The notes below the pieces were generated by a model. That model did no database searches and was not told the origin of the DNA. It was given only the letters and a program-made list of their open reading frames with translations. From the NCBI RefSeq assembly GCF_965277665.1, contig NZ_OZ255835.1, positions 3,968,001-4,032,000 of the forward strand: a stretch of 64,000 nucleotides of DNA, in the 5' to 3' direction. Of the stretch, positions 26,103 to 34,286 are shown piece after piece. Source of the DNA: Lichenicoccus sp965277665. GTDB lineage: Bacteria > Pseudomonadota > Alphaproteobacteria > Acetobacterales > Acetobacteraceae. Each line of letters opens with the position of its first letter. Position 1 is the first letter of the stretch. The translations under genes were made by a program, and so were the position numbers.

Positions 26103-27383
26103 TCAGACCCAGGCGTGGCGCGGCGGGAGTGCGCCGTTCAGCGCGTGGTTGCCGACCAGGGCGTATTTCCAGCGTACCGGATCGTGCAGGGTGTGGGTGC
26201 GCGCATTGCGCCAGTGACGGTCGAGACCATACGCGGCGAGCACGGACCGCGTGCCGGCCAGCTCGTGCAGCTTGTTGCCGGCCAGCACGGCGATCTCGGT
26301 GGTCAGCACCTTGGCTTCCGCCACCTTGAGCGAGGCGTGCCCGACGGTGGCAATGGTCGCGTCCGCAATCGCCGCATCGACGGCACGACCGGCAATGGCC
26401 AGCACCGCTTCCGCCGCGTGCAGGCGGATCTGCAGGTCGCCGATCGCCGCGATCGTGTACGGATCGTCCGCGGCGCGGTCCTGCCCGCTATCGATCCAGG
26501 GCCGCGACAGGGTGCGCACGAAGTGGATCGTGTCGCCGATGGCCGCCCGCGCGATGCCGAGATCGACCGCCGCCTGGATGATCTGCGACACCGGCCCGTT
26601 CGCGGAGGGATGGTCGTAGCCGAGATGCGCCGGCACGATGTCGGTTGCCGCGACACGCACGTCCTCCAGCGACACGCTGCCGCTCGCGGTGGTGCGCTGG
26701 CCGAAGCCCGACCAGTCATCGGTGATCGTGAGGCCCAGCGCCCGGGGATCGGCAAACACCAGATAGACGTGGCCGTCGTCGCCGGTGGCCGCGACGGGAA
26801 TGATGTCGGCGAACAGCGCGCCGGTCGCATAGAACTTGCGGCCGCTGACCCGGTAGCCGTCGCCGTCCGCGACCAGCCGGGTGTCGAAGGTGCCGGCGTT
26901 GCGGCTGCCGGCTTCCGAGAACGCGTTGCCGAAGCGAAGGCCTTGCAGGACCCCCGCATAGTATCGCCGCTTCTGCTCCTCGTTCGCGGTGACACGCAGC
27001 GCCTCCACCACGCCGAGATGGTTCTGCGGCAGCTGGCCGATCGAGGGATCGGCTGCGGAGATGATCGCGATGACCTCCGACACCGTTTCGAACGAGACCC
27101 CGGCGCCGCCATAGGCACGCGGCACCGTCATGCCCCACAGCCCGCTGGCGGAGAACAGGTCGAGTTCCGCGCGTGGCAGGATCCGGTCGCGATCGCGCTG
27201 CACGGCGCCTTCCGCAAGCACGGGTGCCAGGGAACGGGCGGCCTCGATGGCCTCGGCGTCGGTACGCAGCAGCGTTGCCGGCGGACGCCTGGCCGTGGCA
27301 AGGGGAGCGTTTGCGAGACCCAATTTCAGCTCTCCCGAATGCCGCGCCCGACCGCCCGCAAGCCGGCAGGCGGGATGGACCAT
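26103..27383 (-). CDS. SfnB-like acyl-CoA-dehydrogenase-fold oxidoreductase (copy 2)
   Basis: A protein of about 426 residues, paralogous to 23516-24712. Shared blocks are SGLWGMTVPRAYGGAGV, QLPQNHLGVVEALRVTA, GRKFYATGALFADI, GQRTTASGSVSLEDV and RHWRNARTHTLHDPVRWKY. It is probably the first gene of the seven-gene operon. The start is uncertain: ATG 27383 has no good ribosome site, TTG 27407 is an alternative, and the family-like sequence only begins about 35 residues in, so the true N-terminus may be shorter. Five bases separate it from the flavin monooxygenase. Confidence 0.85.
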   Translation of the reverse strand: MVHPACRLAGGRARHSGELKLGLANAPLATARRPPATLLRTDAEAIEAARSLAPVLAEGAVQRDRDRILPRAELDLFSASGLWGMTVPRAYGGAGVSFETVSEVIAIISAADPSIGQLPQNHLGVVEALRVTANEEQKRRYYAGVLQGLRFGNAFSEAGSRNAGTFDTRLVADGDGYRVSGRKFYATGALFADIIPVAATGDDGHVYLVFADPRALGLTITDDWSGFGQRTTASGSVSLEDVRVAATDIVPAHLGYDHPSANGPVSQIIQAAVDLGIARAAIGDTIHFVRTLSRPWIDSGQDRAADDPYTIAAIGDLQIRLHAAEAVLAIAGRAVDAAIADATIATVGHASLKVAEAKVLTTEIAVLAGNKLHELAGTRSVLAAYGLDRHWRNARTHTLHDPVRWKYALVGNHALNGALPPRHAWV

Positions 27384-27393
27384 CACATGCCAC

Positions 27394-27409
27394 AGTTGAT
27401 CGTGCAACT
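27394..27409. promoter_or_regulatory. Imperfect FNR-like inverted repeat before bciA
   Basis: AGTTGATCGTGCAACT holds inverted AGTTG and CAACT arms. The left half TTGAT equals the FNR half-site, but the right half (CAACT, not ATCAA) does not. It lies in the 137-base gap between the divergent SfnB-like and bciA genes. FnrL-type control is a weak possibility; no TGT-N12-ACA (PpsR) box is present. Confidence 0.2.
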
Positions 27410-27520
27410 ACCGCCAGCGCGAAGTGCTATTTACGGCGCAGACACATCTCGGCCTTCATGCGCGATCAGGCGAGGCCATCGTCATAAAACACTGCGAAAA
27501 TTCGTGGATTAGGGGCGAAT

Positions 27521-28483
27521 ATGTCTCTTCGGGTCTGCCTGCTCGGCTCCACCGGCACCATCGGCCGGGCGACAAGGCGGGCGCTGCTGCTGCGCGGGCA
27601 TGAGGTGGTGTGTTTCGTGCGTCCGCGTCCGGACCGCGCGCCGGCCGTCGATGGCGCCGAGATTCGCATCGTCGCGATGTCCGACCCGGCCGGGATCGCC
27701 CGCGACGGCTTTCGCGGCGAACGCTTCGACGCGGTGGTGTCGTGCATGGCATCGCGCACCGGTGCGCCTGCGGATGCCTGGGCCGTCGACCACCAGGCGC
27801 ATGTGGATGTGCTCGACGCAGCGCAAAGCGCCGGTGTCAGCCATTTCGTCCTGCTGTCGGCGATCTGCGTGCAGAAGCCGCTGCTGGGGTTCCAGCATGC
27901 CAAGCTGGCGTTCGAGGCCGCCCTGGTGGCGTCCGGCCTGACCTGGTCGATCGTCCGGCCGACCGCCTTCTTCAAGTCGTTGTCCGGACAGGTCGAGCGC
28001 GTCAGGCGTGGCCGGCCGTTCCTGCTGTTCGGCGACGGCGCCCTGACAGCATGCAAGCCGATCAGCGACGGCGATGTCGCCGCCTATCTCGCGGACTGCC
28101 TCGACGACGATCGACGCTGGAATCGCGTGCTGCCGATCGGCGGCCCCGGGGACGCGATCACCCCGCGCCAGCAAGGCGAGCTGCTGTTCGCGCTGGCGGG
28201 CCGGAAGCATCGCTTCCGCAAGGTGCCGGTGGCGCTGCTCGACATCATCATCGCGGCGCTGGCCGCCCCCGGCCGCCTGCTGCCGGCGCTCGCCGACAAG
28301 GCGGAGCTGGCGCGGATCGGTCGCTACTACGCGACGGAATCGATGCTGGTGCTGAATCCCGAGACCGGCCGCTATGACGCGGCTGCCACGCCCTCGACCG
28401 GGACCGAGACGTTGTCCGGGTTCTACGCGACACTGATGGCGGGAGGAACGCCGCCCGAGCGCGGCGATCACGCCGTGTTCTAG
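27521..28483 (+). CDS. bciA: Divinyl (proto)chlorophyllide a 8-vinyl reductase
   Basis: A 320-residue NAD(P)H-dependent atypical SDR that reduces the C8 vinyl group in (bacterio)chlorophyll synthesis. The N-terminus is LLGSTGTIGRATRRALL with the nucleotide-binding GSTGTIG. Later blocks match BciA closely: QHAKLAFEAAL, SIVRPTAFFKSLSGQVERV, GALTACKPISDGDVAAYLADC, PIGGPGDAITPRQQGELLF, VPVALLDIIIAAL, and DKAELARIGRYYATESMLVL. ATG 27521 has AGGGG upstream. No other bch, puf or crt genes adjoin it, so in this genome it lies outside a photosynthesis gene cluster or is a remaining single gene. Its presence implies a bacteriochlorophyll-making host or ancestor. Confidence 0.92.
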   Translation: MSLRVCLLGSTGTIGRATRRALLLRGHEVVCFVRPRPDRAPAVDGAEIRIVAMSDPAGIARDGFRGERFDAVVSCMASRTGAPADAWAVDHQAHVDVLDAAQSAGVSHFVLLSAICVQKPLLGFQHAKLAFEAALVASGLTWSIVRPTAFFKSLSGQVERVRRGRPFLLFGDGALTACKPISDGDVAAYLADCLDDDRRWNRVLPIGGPGDAITPRQQGELLFALAGRKHRFRKVPVALLDIIIAALAAPGRLLPALADKAELARIGRYYATESMLVLNPETGRYDAAATPSTGTETLSGFYATLMAGGTPPERGDHAVF

Positions 28484-28505
28484 CAGGCTCCTGAAACACC
28501 AGGCG

Positions 28506-28610
28506 CAAGGGCTCCGCCCTTGACCCGCTGGGGCCTGAGGCCCCAGACCCGCTCTCTTAAAAGAAGGGATTTCAAAGGCTTGCCTTTGACGGGCTTGAGC
28601 CGCGAAGCGG
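28506..28610. repeat. Array of four hairpins between bciA and a GntR gene
   Basis: Four perfect inverted repeats follow each other: CAAGGGC-TCC-GCCCTTG (28506-28522), CTGGGGCC-TGA-GGCCCCAG (28528-28546), CAAAGGC-TT-GCCTTTG (28573-28588) and CCGC-GAA-GCGG (28600-28610). They lie between converging genes. Such multi-hairpin blocks are often dispersed extragenic repeats or bidirectional terminators; which applies cannot be told from one copy. Confidence 0.75.
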
Positions 28611-28653
28611 ATCGAGGGGGCAAAGCCCTTGGCCTTGCTTTCGCACCACCCGG

Positions 28654-29313
28654 CTACACCGACCGCGTCCGCACGTCCTGCTCGATCGCGAGCAGTGTCT
28701 GCTCGAGATGCTGCGCCGTCTTGCGTGCGGCCCGTTCCGCGTTGCCGTCGCGATAGTGACGCAGCAGCTCCGCGTGGTCGGCATTGTTGAGCGCCATCAG
28801 CTCGGGTGTCGCGTGCATCGAGAGCGTGACGTAGGCGCCCGCGGCGGCGGCCAGGCTCTCGACGATCCTGGACAGCCGGCCCTCGGGCGCGGGCGCGGTC
28901 AGTTCGCGGTGGAAGATCACGTTCAGGGCGGCCCAGCGCTCCGGTTCCTGCTCGTCGCAGAGCTGGCGATGGGTCGTCGCCGCCGCATCCAGATGCGCCG
29001 GCGAGGCGAAGGCCACGGCCTTCAGCGCGAGCCTCGGCTCGAGGAGGATGCGAAGCTCGTACAGCTCGCGCACATCGGTGAGGGTGAGGCCGCGCACCAG
29101 CACGCCACGATGCGTGTCCAGCTCGATCAGTCCCTCGGCCAGCAGGTCGCGAAAGGCTTCGCGCACGGGGGTCGTGCTGACACCCAGGCGAGCCGCGACC
29201 TCCTCCTGACGGAGCCTGGTGCCGGCCTCGTGGGTTGCTTTCAGGATCTCGGTCCGCAGCACGCCCACCACGTATTGCCGGGCGGTCTGCGGACGCTTGC
29301 TCGCCATGTTCAT
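28654..29313 (-). CDS. GntR-family regulator, FadR/FCD subgroup
   Basis: A 219-residue regulator. The winged helix is typical: TARQYVVGVLRTEILKATHE, TRLRQEEVAARLGVSTTPVREAF and LLAEGLIELDTHRGVLV (about residues 8-75). The FCD ligand domain follows, with the metal-binding pattern seeded by ELYELRILLEP and the histidine in NVIFHREL. The start at 29313 (MNMASKRPQ) is one of two close ATGs. It is divergent from the SsuA-like binding protein operon starting at 29512 and is its likely regulator. FCD proteins commonly respond to small organic acids; the ligand here is not known. Confidence 0.87.
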   Translation of the reverse strand: MNMASKRPQTARQYVVGVLRTEILKATHEAGTRLRQEEVAARLGVSTTPVREAFRDLLAEGLIELDTHRGVLVRGLTLTDVRELYELRILLEPRLALKAVAFASPAHLDAAATTHRQLCDEQEPERWAALNVIFHRELTAPAPEGRLSRIVESLAAAAGAYVTLSMHATPELMALNNADHAELLRHYRDGNAERAARKTAQHLEQTLLAIEQDVRTRSV

Positions 29314-29511
29314 CCCAGGACCCTCGGACTCCGGTCGGGTCTGATACCGCAGCCTGCGACCCGGGCTCCAGGCCCCGAGTTTCATGCATTATGCACAATG
29401 CATGGTCACCGTCTGCCCGCGACGCGGGCGCCGGGATGGAAGCCGACAGCCGGATGAGGCTGGCACATGCCTTGCAGCCTCGGTGCCTGCCAAGAGGGCG
29501 GAGTTTCAACG

Positions 29512-30516
29512 GTGACCGGACAGCCTTTCCAGACCATCTCGCGTCGCAACGCCCTGCAGCTCGCGGGAGCGTCCGCACTCGGCGTGCTGGCAGCACCTCG
29601 CCTCGCCCGCGCCGCGGTTCGCGACGTGGCCTTCGTGGAGGCGGTGCATAATCTCGGCTATATCGACCTCTATGTCGGCCAGCATGCCGGCACCTTCGAG
29701 AAGCACGGGATCCGCCTGAACGTGTCCGCGGCCGGTGGCGACACCCAGGCCTTCGCGGCGGTGCTCGGCGGATCGGCGCTGTTCGGTATCGGCGACCCGA
29801 CGATGGTGCCGATCTCCGTCGAGCGCGGCGGTCCCGGCAAGGTGGTCGGCAGCGTCGTGCAGCGGGCGCAGTATTTCGGCGTGTCCAGGACCCTCAAGCC
29901 GATCACCGATCCGGTGCAGTTCAAGGGCCTGAAGATCGTCACCTCGCCGGATCCGAACACCAACTACAGCGTCACCAAGCGCCTGCTGACACAGGCGGGA
30001 CTGGTGATCGGCACCGACGTGCAGATCATCCAGGTCACCCCCGGCACCGAGATCGGCGCCATGCTGGCGGGCCAGGCGGATGTCGCCATTGCCTACCAGC
30101 CGGGCGTCGCCCAGGCGGCGTCGCAGGGTGCAAGAATCGTGTTCGACTTCTCGAACGCGATCGGCCCGTTCTGCAATACCGGGATCATGGTGCTGAACCA
30201 GACCGTGGCGGCCAGCCCGGACATCATCCAGTCGCTGTGCAACGGCTTCGAGGAGGCGATGCACCGGACCTACAGCGATCCGGCCTACGCCAAGCAGGTC
30301 GCCCGTCTGGAATTCCCGCAGCTTTCCGGCAGCGTCATCGACAGTGCGATCGACACCGAGCTGAAATACCGGATCCCGTCGGAGTCCATCGTCGTCGACC
30401 GCGCGCAATGGGCGAACCTGATCAAGATGCAGGTCTATCTGAAGAACATCAAGGGAACGGCGACGTTCGACCAGATCGTCGACAACTCGTTCGCCAGAAA
30501 GGCCGCCGCAAGCTGA
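29512..30516 (+). CDS. NMT1/SsuA-like ABC transporter binding protein
   Basis: A 334-residue periplasmic binding protein of the NMT1/SsuA/TauA family. It has a twin-arginine-type leader (SRRNALQLAGASALG, cleavage near ARAA), then VAFVEAVHNLGYIDLYVGQHAGTFEKHGI and FGIGDPTMVPI. GTG 29512 is chosen because GGAG lies eight bases upstream. Family members bind taurine, sulfonates, nitrate, thiamin pyrimidines and other small ligands. Downstream genes are an ATPase, a permease and two amidases, so an amide-containing ligand is more likely than a sulfonate. Confidence 0.85.
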   Translation: MTGQPFQTISRRNALQLAGASALGVLAAPRLARAAVRDVAFVEAVHNLGYIDLYVGQHAGTFEKHGIRLNVSAAGGDTQAFAAVLGGSALFGIGDPTMVPISVERGGPGKVVGSVVQRAQYFGVSRTLKPITDPVQFKGLKIVTSPDPNTNYSVTKRLLTQAGLVIGTDVQIIQVTPGTEIGAMLAGQADVAIAYQPGVAQAASQGARIVFDFSNAIGPFCNTGIMVLNQTVAASPDIIQSLCNGFEEAMHRTYSDPAYAKQVARLEFPQLSGSVIDSAIDTELKYRIPSESIVVDRAQWANLIKMQVYLKNIKGTATFDQIVDNSFARKAAAS

Positions 30517-30566
30517 ACGGCCGCCGCAAGCTGAGCAGGCCGTTGCACCGATCCAGCGGCGGCCGG

Positions 30567-31328
30567 ATGCTGCTGGAGGCGTGCGACCTCGGCAAGGATT
30601 TCCTCTCGGACAACGGCACGGAACTCGAAATCATCCGGTCGATCTCGTTCTCGCTGGCGCGCGGCGAGATCGTCAGCCTCGTCGGGCCGTCCGGCTGCGG
30701 CAAGACCACGCTTCTGAACCTGCTCTGCAGCCTCATCGCGCCGACCCGCGGCGCGGTGCTCTGGGACGGGCGCGAGATCGGCAGCGTGCCGCCGGGCGTC
30801 GGCTACATGCTGCAGAAGGATCTGCTGCTGCCGTGGCGCACCGCGCTCGGGAACGTCATGATCGGGCTCGAGGTGAAAGGGGGCACGCGGGCTGCCAACA
30901 GGCGGCGCGCCCAGGCCCTGCTCGACCAGCTCGGGCTGGGGCAGTTCGCCGGCCATTACCCGTCGACGCTGTCCGGCGGCATGCGGCAACGCGTGGCCCT
31001 GGCGCGCACGCTGGCACCCGAGCCGGACGTGCTGCTGTTCGACGAGCCGTTCTCGGCGCTCGATTTCCAGACCAAGATCCTGATCGAGCGCGACACGCTC
31101 CGGCTGGCCCGTGAACTGGGCCGCGCGCTGCTGCTCATCACGCACGATGTCGAAGAGGCGGTCAGCCTGTCGGATCGCGTCCTGGTGCTGTCGCGACGGC
31201 CCTGCACGATCGTCGCCGAGCATCTGATCGAGCTGCAGGGCGACCGCAGCAATCTCATCGCACTCCGCGAGAGCAAGGGGTTCGCGCATCATGTCCGACA
31301 GATCTGGACCGAACTCGATATCCGTTGA
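30567..31328 (+). CDS. ABC transporter ATPase, SsuB/TauB/ThiZ-like
   Basis: A 253-residue ATPase with Walker A GPSGCGKTT (about residues 41-49), a Q-loop in YMLQKDLLLPWRTALGNV (the QKDxLLPW pattern typical for SsuB, TauB and ThiZ), the signature LSGGMRQRVALARTL, Walker B VLLFDEPFSALD and HDVEEAVSLSDRV. It lies 50 bases after the binding protein. The next permease starts inside its last 38 bases, so the two must be co-translated. It powers uptake of the same unknown ligand. Confidence 0.92.
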   Translation: MLLEACDLGKDFLSDNGTELEIIRSISFSLARGEIVSLVGPSGCGKTTLLNLLCSLIAPTRGAVLWDGREIGSVPPGVGYMLQKDLLLPWRTALGNVMIGLEVKGGTRAANRRRAQALLDQLGLGQFAGHYPSTLSGGMRQRVALARTLAPEPDVLLFDEPFSALDFQTKILIERDTLRLARELGRALLLITHDVEEAVSLSDRVLVLSRRPCTIVAEHLIELQGDRSNLIALRESKGFAHHVRQIWTELDIR

Positions 31329-32136
31329 CGCCGGCCGCCGCAGCCGCGCGTCGGAGGCCGTGCGGGCCCGCAGGCTGCGCCGGCTGCAGATCGTCGTCTG
31401 CCAGATGCTCTGCTTCGCCGCCATCATCGGTGTCTGGCAATGGCAGACCGCGACCGGCGCCGCGAGTGCCTTCCTGTACGGGTCGCCGGCGGGCGTTGCC
31501 GACGCCCTCGTTGCCGCCGGTCGCGACGGATCGCTGTGGACGGACTTCAGGACGACCGCGCTGGAAACCCTGGCCGGCTTTGCGCTGGGCAACGTGATCG
31601 GCACCACGCTGGGCCTGCTGCTCTGGTATTCGCGCTTCGTCTCGCACGTGCTGCAGCCGTTCATTCTGGCACTCGGGTCCATCCCGATCATCGCGCTGGC
31701 GCCGATCACCATCATCTGGTTCGGCACCGGCTTCGCCTCGAAGGTCGCCATGTCGACATTGTCGGTCGTGGTCGTCTCGATCATCATCGCCTACAAAGGG
31801 GCACTCGGCGTCGATCCCGACCAGATCAACCTGATGCTGTCGCTGCGGGCGCGTCGGTCGCAGGTTTTCCGGTTGCTGGTCGTACCGGCCTCGATGACGG
31901 ACATCTTCGCCGGCCTGAAGCTGACCGTCGGGTTCGCCCTGGTCGGCGCCATTGTCGGCGAGTTCATGTCCTCGACGCAGGGGCTCGGCCACGAGATCTT
32001 CAAGTCGGGCAGCCTGTATGCGATCTCCGCAGTGTTTGCCGAACTCGTGGCGACGGTGTTCCTCGCCCTTGTCCTGTCCGGCGTGGTCACCCGCGTCGAA
32101 CGGCTGCTGCTTCCCTGGCGCCACGATCTCTCCTGA
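31291..32136 (+). CDS. ABC transporter permease, SsuC/TauC/ThiX-like
   Basis: A 281-residue inner-membrane permease with six predicted membrane segments. The EAA-loop equivalent is visible in LRARRSQVFRLLVVPASMTDIFAGLKL, and FGTGFASKVAMSTL and FALVGAIVGEFMSSTQGLGH are typical SsuC/TauC landmarks. Translation probably starts at ATG 31291, overlapping the ATPase gene by 38 bases. It ends 24 bases before the acetamidase-like gene, which suggests one operon of importer plus hydrolases. Confidence 0.9.
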   Translation: MSDRSGPNSISVDAGRRSRASEAVRARRLRRLQIVVCQMLCFAAIIGVWQWQTATGAASAFLYGSPAGVADALVAAGRDGSLWTDFRTTALETLAGFALGNVIGTTLGLLLWYSRFVSHVLQPFILALGSIPIIALAPITIIWFGTGFASKVAMSTLSVVVVSIIIAYKGALGVDPDQINLMLSLRARRSQVFRLLVVPASMTDIFAGLKLTVGFALVGAIVGEFMSSTQGLGHEIFKSGSLYAISAVFAELVATVFLALVLSGVVTRVERLLLPWRHDLS

Positions 32137-32160
32137 CTGCTACGAATAGAAAGCCATCCG

Positions 32161-33084
32161 ATGACCCACACCATACGCAAAGACGGCAACCTCAAATACG
32201 CGCTGGCCAGCGGCGAGGTGCGGATCGGGACGATCCGGCCCGGCGAGACGATACGCGTCGAGTGCGAAATCAACTGCAACGCGGGCGTGATCACCTCGAC
32301 AGAGTCGCGGATCACGTCGGCCAATGTGCGCTTTCCGTTCGTCAACCCAGCCACCGGACCGCTCTTTGTCGAGGGAGCCAAGCCGGGGGACGCGCTCGCG
32401 GTCACCATCCATGCGATGGAGCTCGACGAGATCGGCTACACCGCGCTGTTCCCCGGCTCGGGCATGTTTCCCGACTGGGTCAGGCACAAGGAGTTCGGCC
32501 ACCACACGCGGGCGATGCGTGTCTCGGACGGCGTGGTGCACTGGAGCGAGACCAGGAAGCTGCCGATCCACCCGATGGTCGGCGTGCTCGGCGTGGCGCC
32601 GGTGCATGGTGGCGTGCTCACCGTCGATAACGGCGTGCATGGGGGCAATCTCGACGTGCAGGAGATCGGCCCGGGCAGCACCGTCACCTTCGACGTGCAC
32701 CAGGACGGTGCCGGCCTCTATGTCGGCGACTGCCACGCCCTGCAGGGCGACGGCGAATGCGTCGGCATGGGGGCGACCGAAATCGGCGCGCGCGTGACGC
32801 TGAGCGTGGCGCTCATCCCCAAGCCGAAGCGCCTGACCTGGCCCAGGATCGAGACCGCGACGCATATCGCGACGCTGGGCTGCGCCCGGCCGCTCGAGGA
32901 TGCGATGCGTATCGCCTTCCAGGAGATGATCTACTGGCTGGCCGACGAGTACGGCTTCACCGAGCCGGAGGCCTACCTGTTTCTCGGCCAGATCGCCGAG
33001 GCGCGCTGCACGCAAATGGTCAATCCGAAATATACCTATATCTGCAAGGTCGCGAAGCATCTGCTGCGAGACGCGTCTGCGTGA
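32161..33084 (+). CDS. Acetamidase/formamidase family hydrolase
   Basis: A 307-residue protein of the FmdA/AmdA family, metal-dependent enzymes that hydrolyse short aliphatic amides. It shows LFVEGAKPGDALAVTIHAMEL, HPMVGVLGVAP, GVHGGNLDVQEIGPGSTV (the family's HGGNxD block) and GLYVGDCHALQGDGECVG. It follows the permease closely and its stop overlaps the GTG of the amidase gene (GTGA). It should act in the cytoplasm on the imported amide or on a product of the amidase. The family is clear; the amide is unknown. Confidence 0.88.
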   Translation: MTHTIRKDGNLKYALASGEVRIGTIRPGETIRVECEINCNAGVITSTESRITSANVRFPFVNPATGPLFVEGAKPGDALAVTIHAMELDEIGYTALFPGSGMFPDWVRHKEFGHHTRAMRVSDGVVHWSETRKLPIHPMVGVLGVAPVHGGVLTVDNGVHGGNLDVQEIGPGSTVTFDVHQDGAGLYVGDCHALQGDGECVGMGATEIGARVTLSVALIPKPKRLTWPRIETATHIATLGCARPLEDAMRIAFQEMIYWLADEYGFTEPEAYLFLGQIAEARCTQMVNPKYTYICKVAKHLLRDASA

Positions 33085-34247
33085 CCTTGTCCGCGCGTGT
33101 CGCGGACGCGCTTGCGCTCATTGCCAGGCGGGACAGCGATCTGCGCGCCTGGACCTGTGTCGACGCGCCGGGTGCGCGTCGGCAGGCTGCAGCCTTGGAC
33201 CGTGCCGCGCCGCTGGGCGGCCTGCTGATCGGCGTCAAGGACATCATCGATGTCGGCGGCCTGCCTTGCGGCCTCGGCAGCCCGATCTTCCGGGACCGCA
33301 CGGCCTTCGTCGATGCCGCCATCGTGGCGCGGCTGAAGGCGCTCGGCGCGATCATTCTCGGCAAGACCGTGACCACGCCGTTCGCGTTCCTCGAGCCGGC
33401 GGCGACGCGCAATCCGCTCGATCTTTCCCGCTCGCCCGGCGGGTCCTCCAGCGGTTCGGCCGCCGCGGTCGCCGACGGCCATGTCGATGCGGCGCTGGCC
33501 ACGCAGACCGCGGGGTCGATCGCGCGTCCGGCCGCCTTCTGCGGGATCGTCGGCTACAAACCGACGCATGGCCGCTTCGGGCTGGCCGGCGTTGCCGCCT
33601 CGGCACCGACTCTCGACACCGTCGGCTGGCTCACGCGGGACGTCGCGACGACATGGCGGATGCATCTGGCGCTTGGCGGCGACGCCCGCTCCCGTCCCGC
33701 CAGCAGCCTGGGCTTCTGCCGGACCGTGCACTGGGAGCTGGCTGATTCGGCGATGCGGCACGCGTTCCTGACCGGTGTCACGGCCCTCGGGGCAGCCGAG
33801 GTGGCGTCGCCACCCGCTTCGCTGGACGCGTGCCATCTCGCGGTCATGCATTTCGAGATGGCACGCGACCTGGCGACGGAATGGTTGCAGCACCGCGAGG
33901 CGGTTTCGGCACCGCTGCGTGACCTGCTCTCGTGGGCGCCTCCGTCCGGGCAGGACTATCGGGCAGCCTTGCGCACACGATGGGAATTCGATTTCGACCG
34001 GCTGTTCGGCAGGCATGAAGTGCTGCTGACGCCGTCGGCAACCGGGGAGGCGGTGCCGTTCGGATCCACCGGCGATCCGGTCTTCAACCGCTTCGTGACC
34101 CTGCTGGGCTGCCCGAGCCTGACGCTGCCGTTCGCACACGGGCCAGCCGGGTTGCCGCTGGGGCTGCAGATGATCGCGCGACCGCACGAGGACGCGATGC
34201 TGCTGGCAACCGCCGCCAGGATCGAGCGCGCGCTCGCCGGGGAGTGA
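33081..34247 (+). CDS. Amidase-signature family enzyme
   Basis: A 388-residue amidase. The Ser-cisSer-Lys triad is visible: Lys53 in IGVKDIIDV, the cis-Ser in SPGGSSSGSAAAV (about 118-130) and the nucleophile Ser146 in TQTAGSIARPAAF. At 388 residues it is shorter than typical members (about 450-500), the missing length being in the variable C-terminal half. GTG 33081 overlaps the acetamidase stop by four bases. Having both amidase types together suggests a ligand with two amide bonds, or one enzyme acting on the other's product. Confidence 0.86.
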   Translation: MTLSARVADALALIARRDSDLRAWTCVDAPGARRQAAALDRAAPLGGLLIGVKDIIDVGGLPCGLGSPIFRDRTAFVDAAIVARLKALGAIILGKTVTTPFAFLEPAATRNPLDLSRSPGGSSSGSAAAVADGHVDAALATQTAGSIARPAAFCGIVGYKPTHGRFGLAGVAASAPTLDTVGWLTRDVATTWRMHLALGGDARSRPASSLGFCRTVHWELADSAMRHAFLTGVTALGAAEVASPPASLDACHLAVMHFEMARDLATEWLQHREAVSAPLRDLLSWAPPSGQDYRAALRTRWEFDFDRLFGRHEVLLTPSATGEAVPFGSTGDPVFNRFVTLLGCPSLTLPFAHGPAGLPLGLQMIARPHEDAMLLATAARIERALAGE

Positions 34248-34259
34248 GACACTCCCCGG
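34237..34259. terminator. Hairpin terminator spanning the amidase stop codon
   Basis: CCGGGGAGTG, loop AGA, CACTCCCCGG form a perfect ten-base-pair stem, and the amidase TGA (34245-34247) lies in its left arm and loop. It sits between converging operons and could end both transcripts. There is no T-run, so it may be factor-dependent or mainly protect the RNA end. Confidence 0.6.
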
Positions 34260-34286
34260 ATGCCCATTGCTGTCGGGACGTGCGGG

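Noticed and set aside
27384..27520. PpsR/CrtJ box (TGT-N12-ACA) before bciA
   Set aside because: No such motif is present in the gap; only an imperfect FNR-like repeat was seen.
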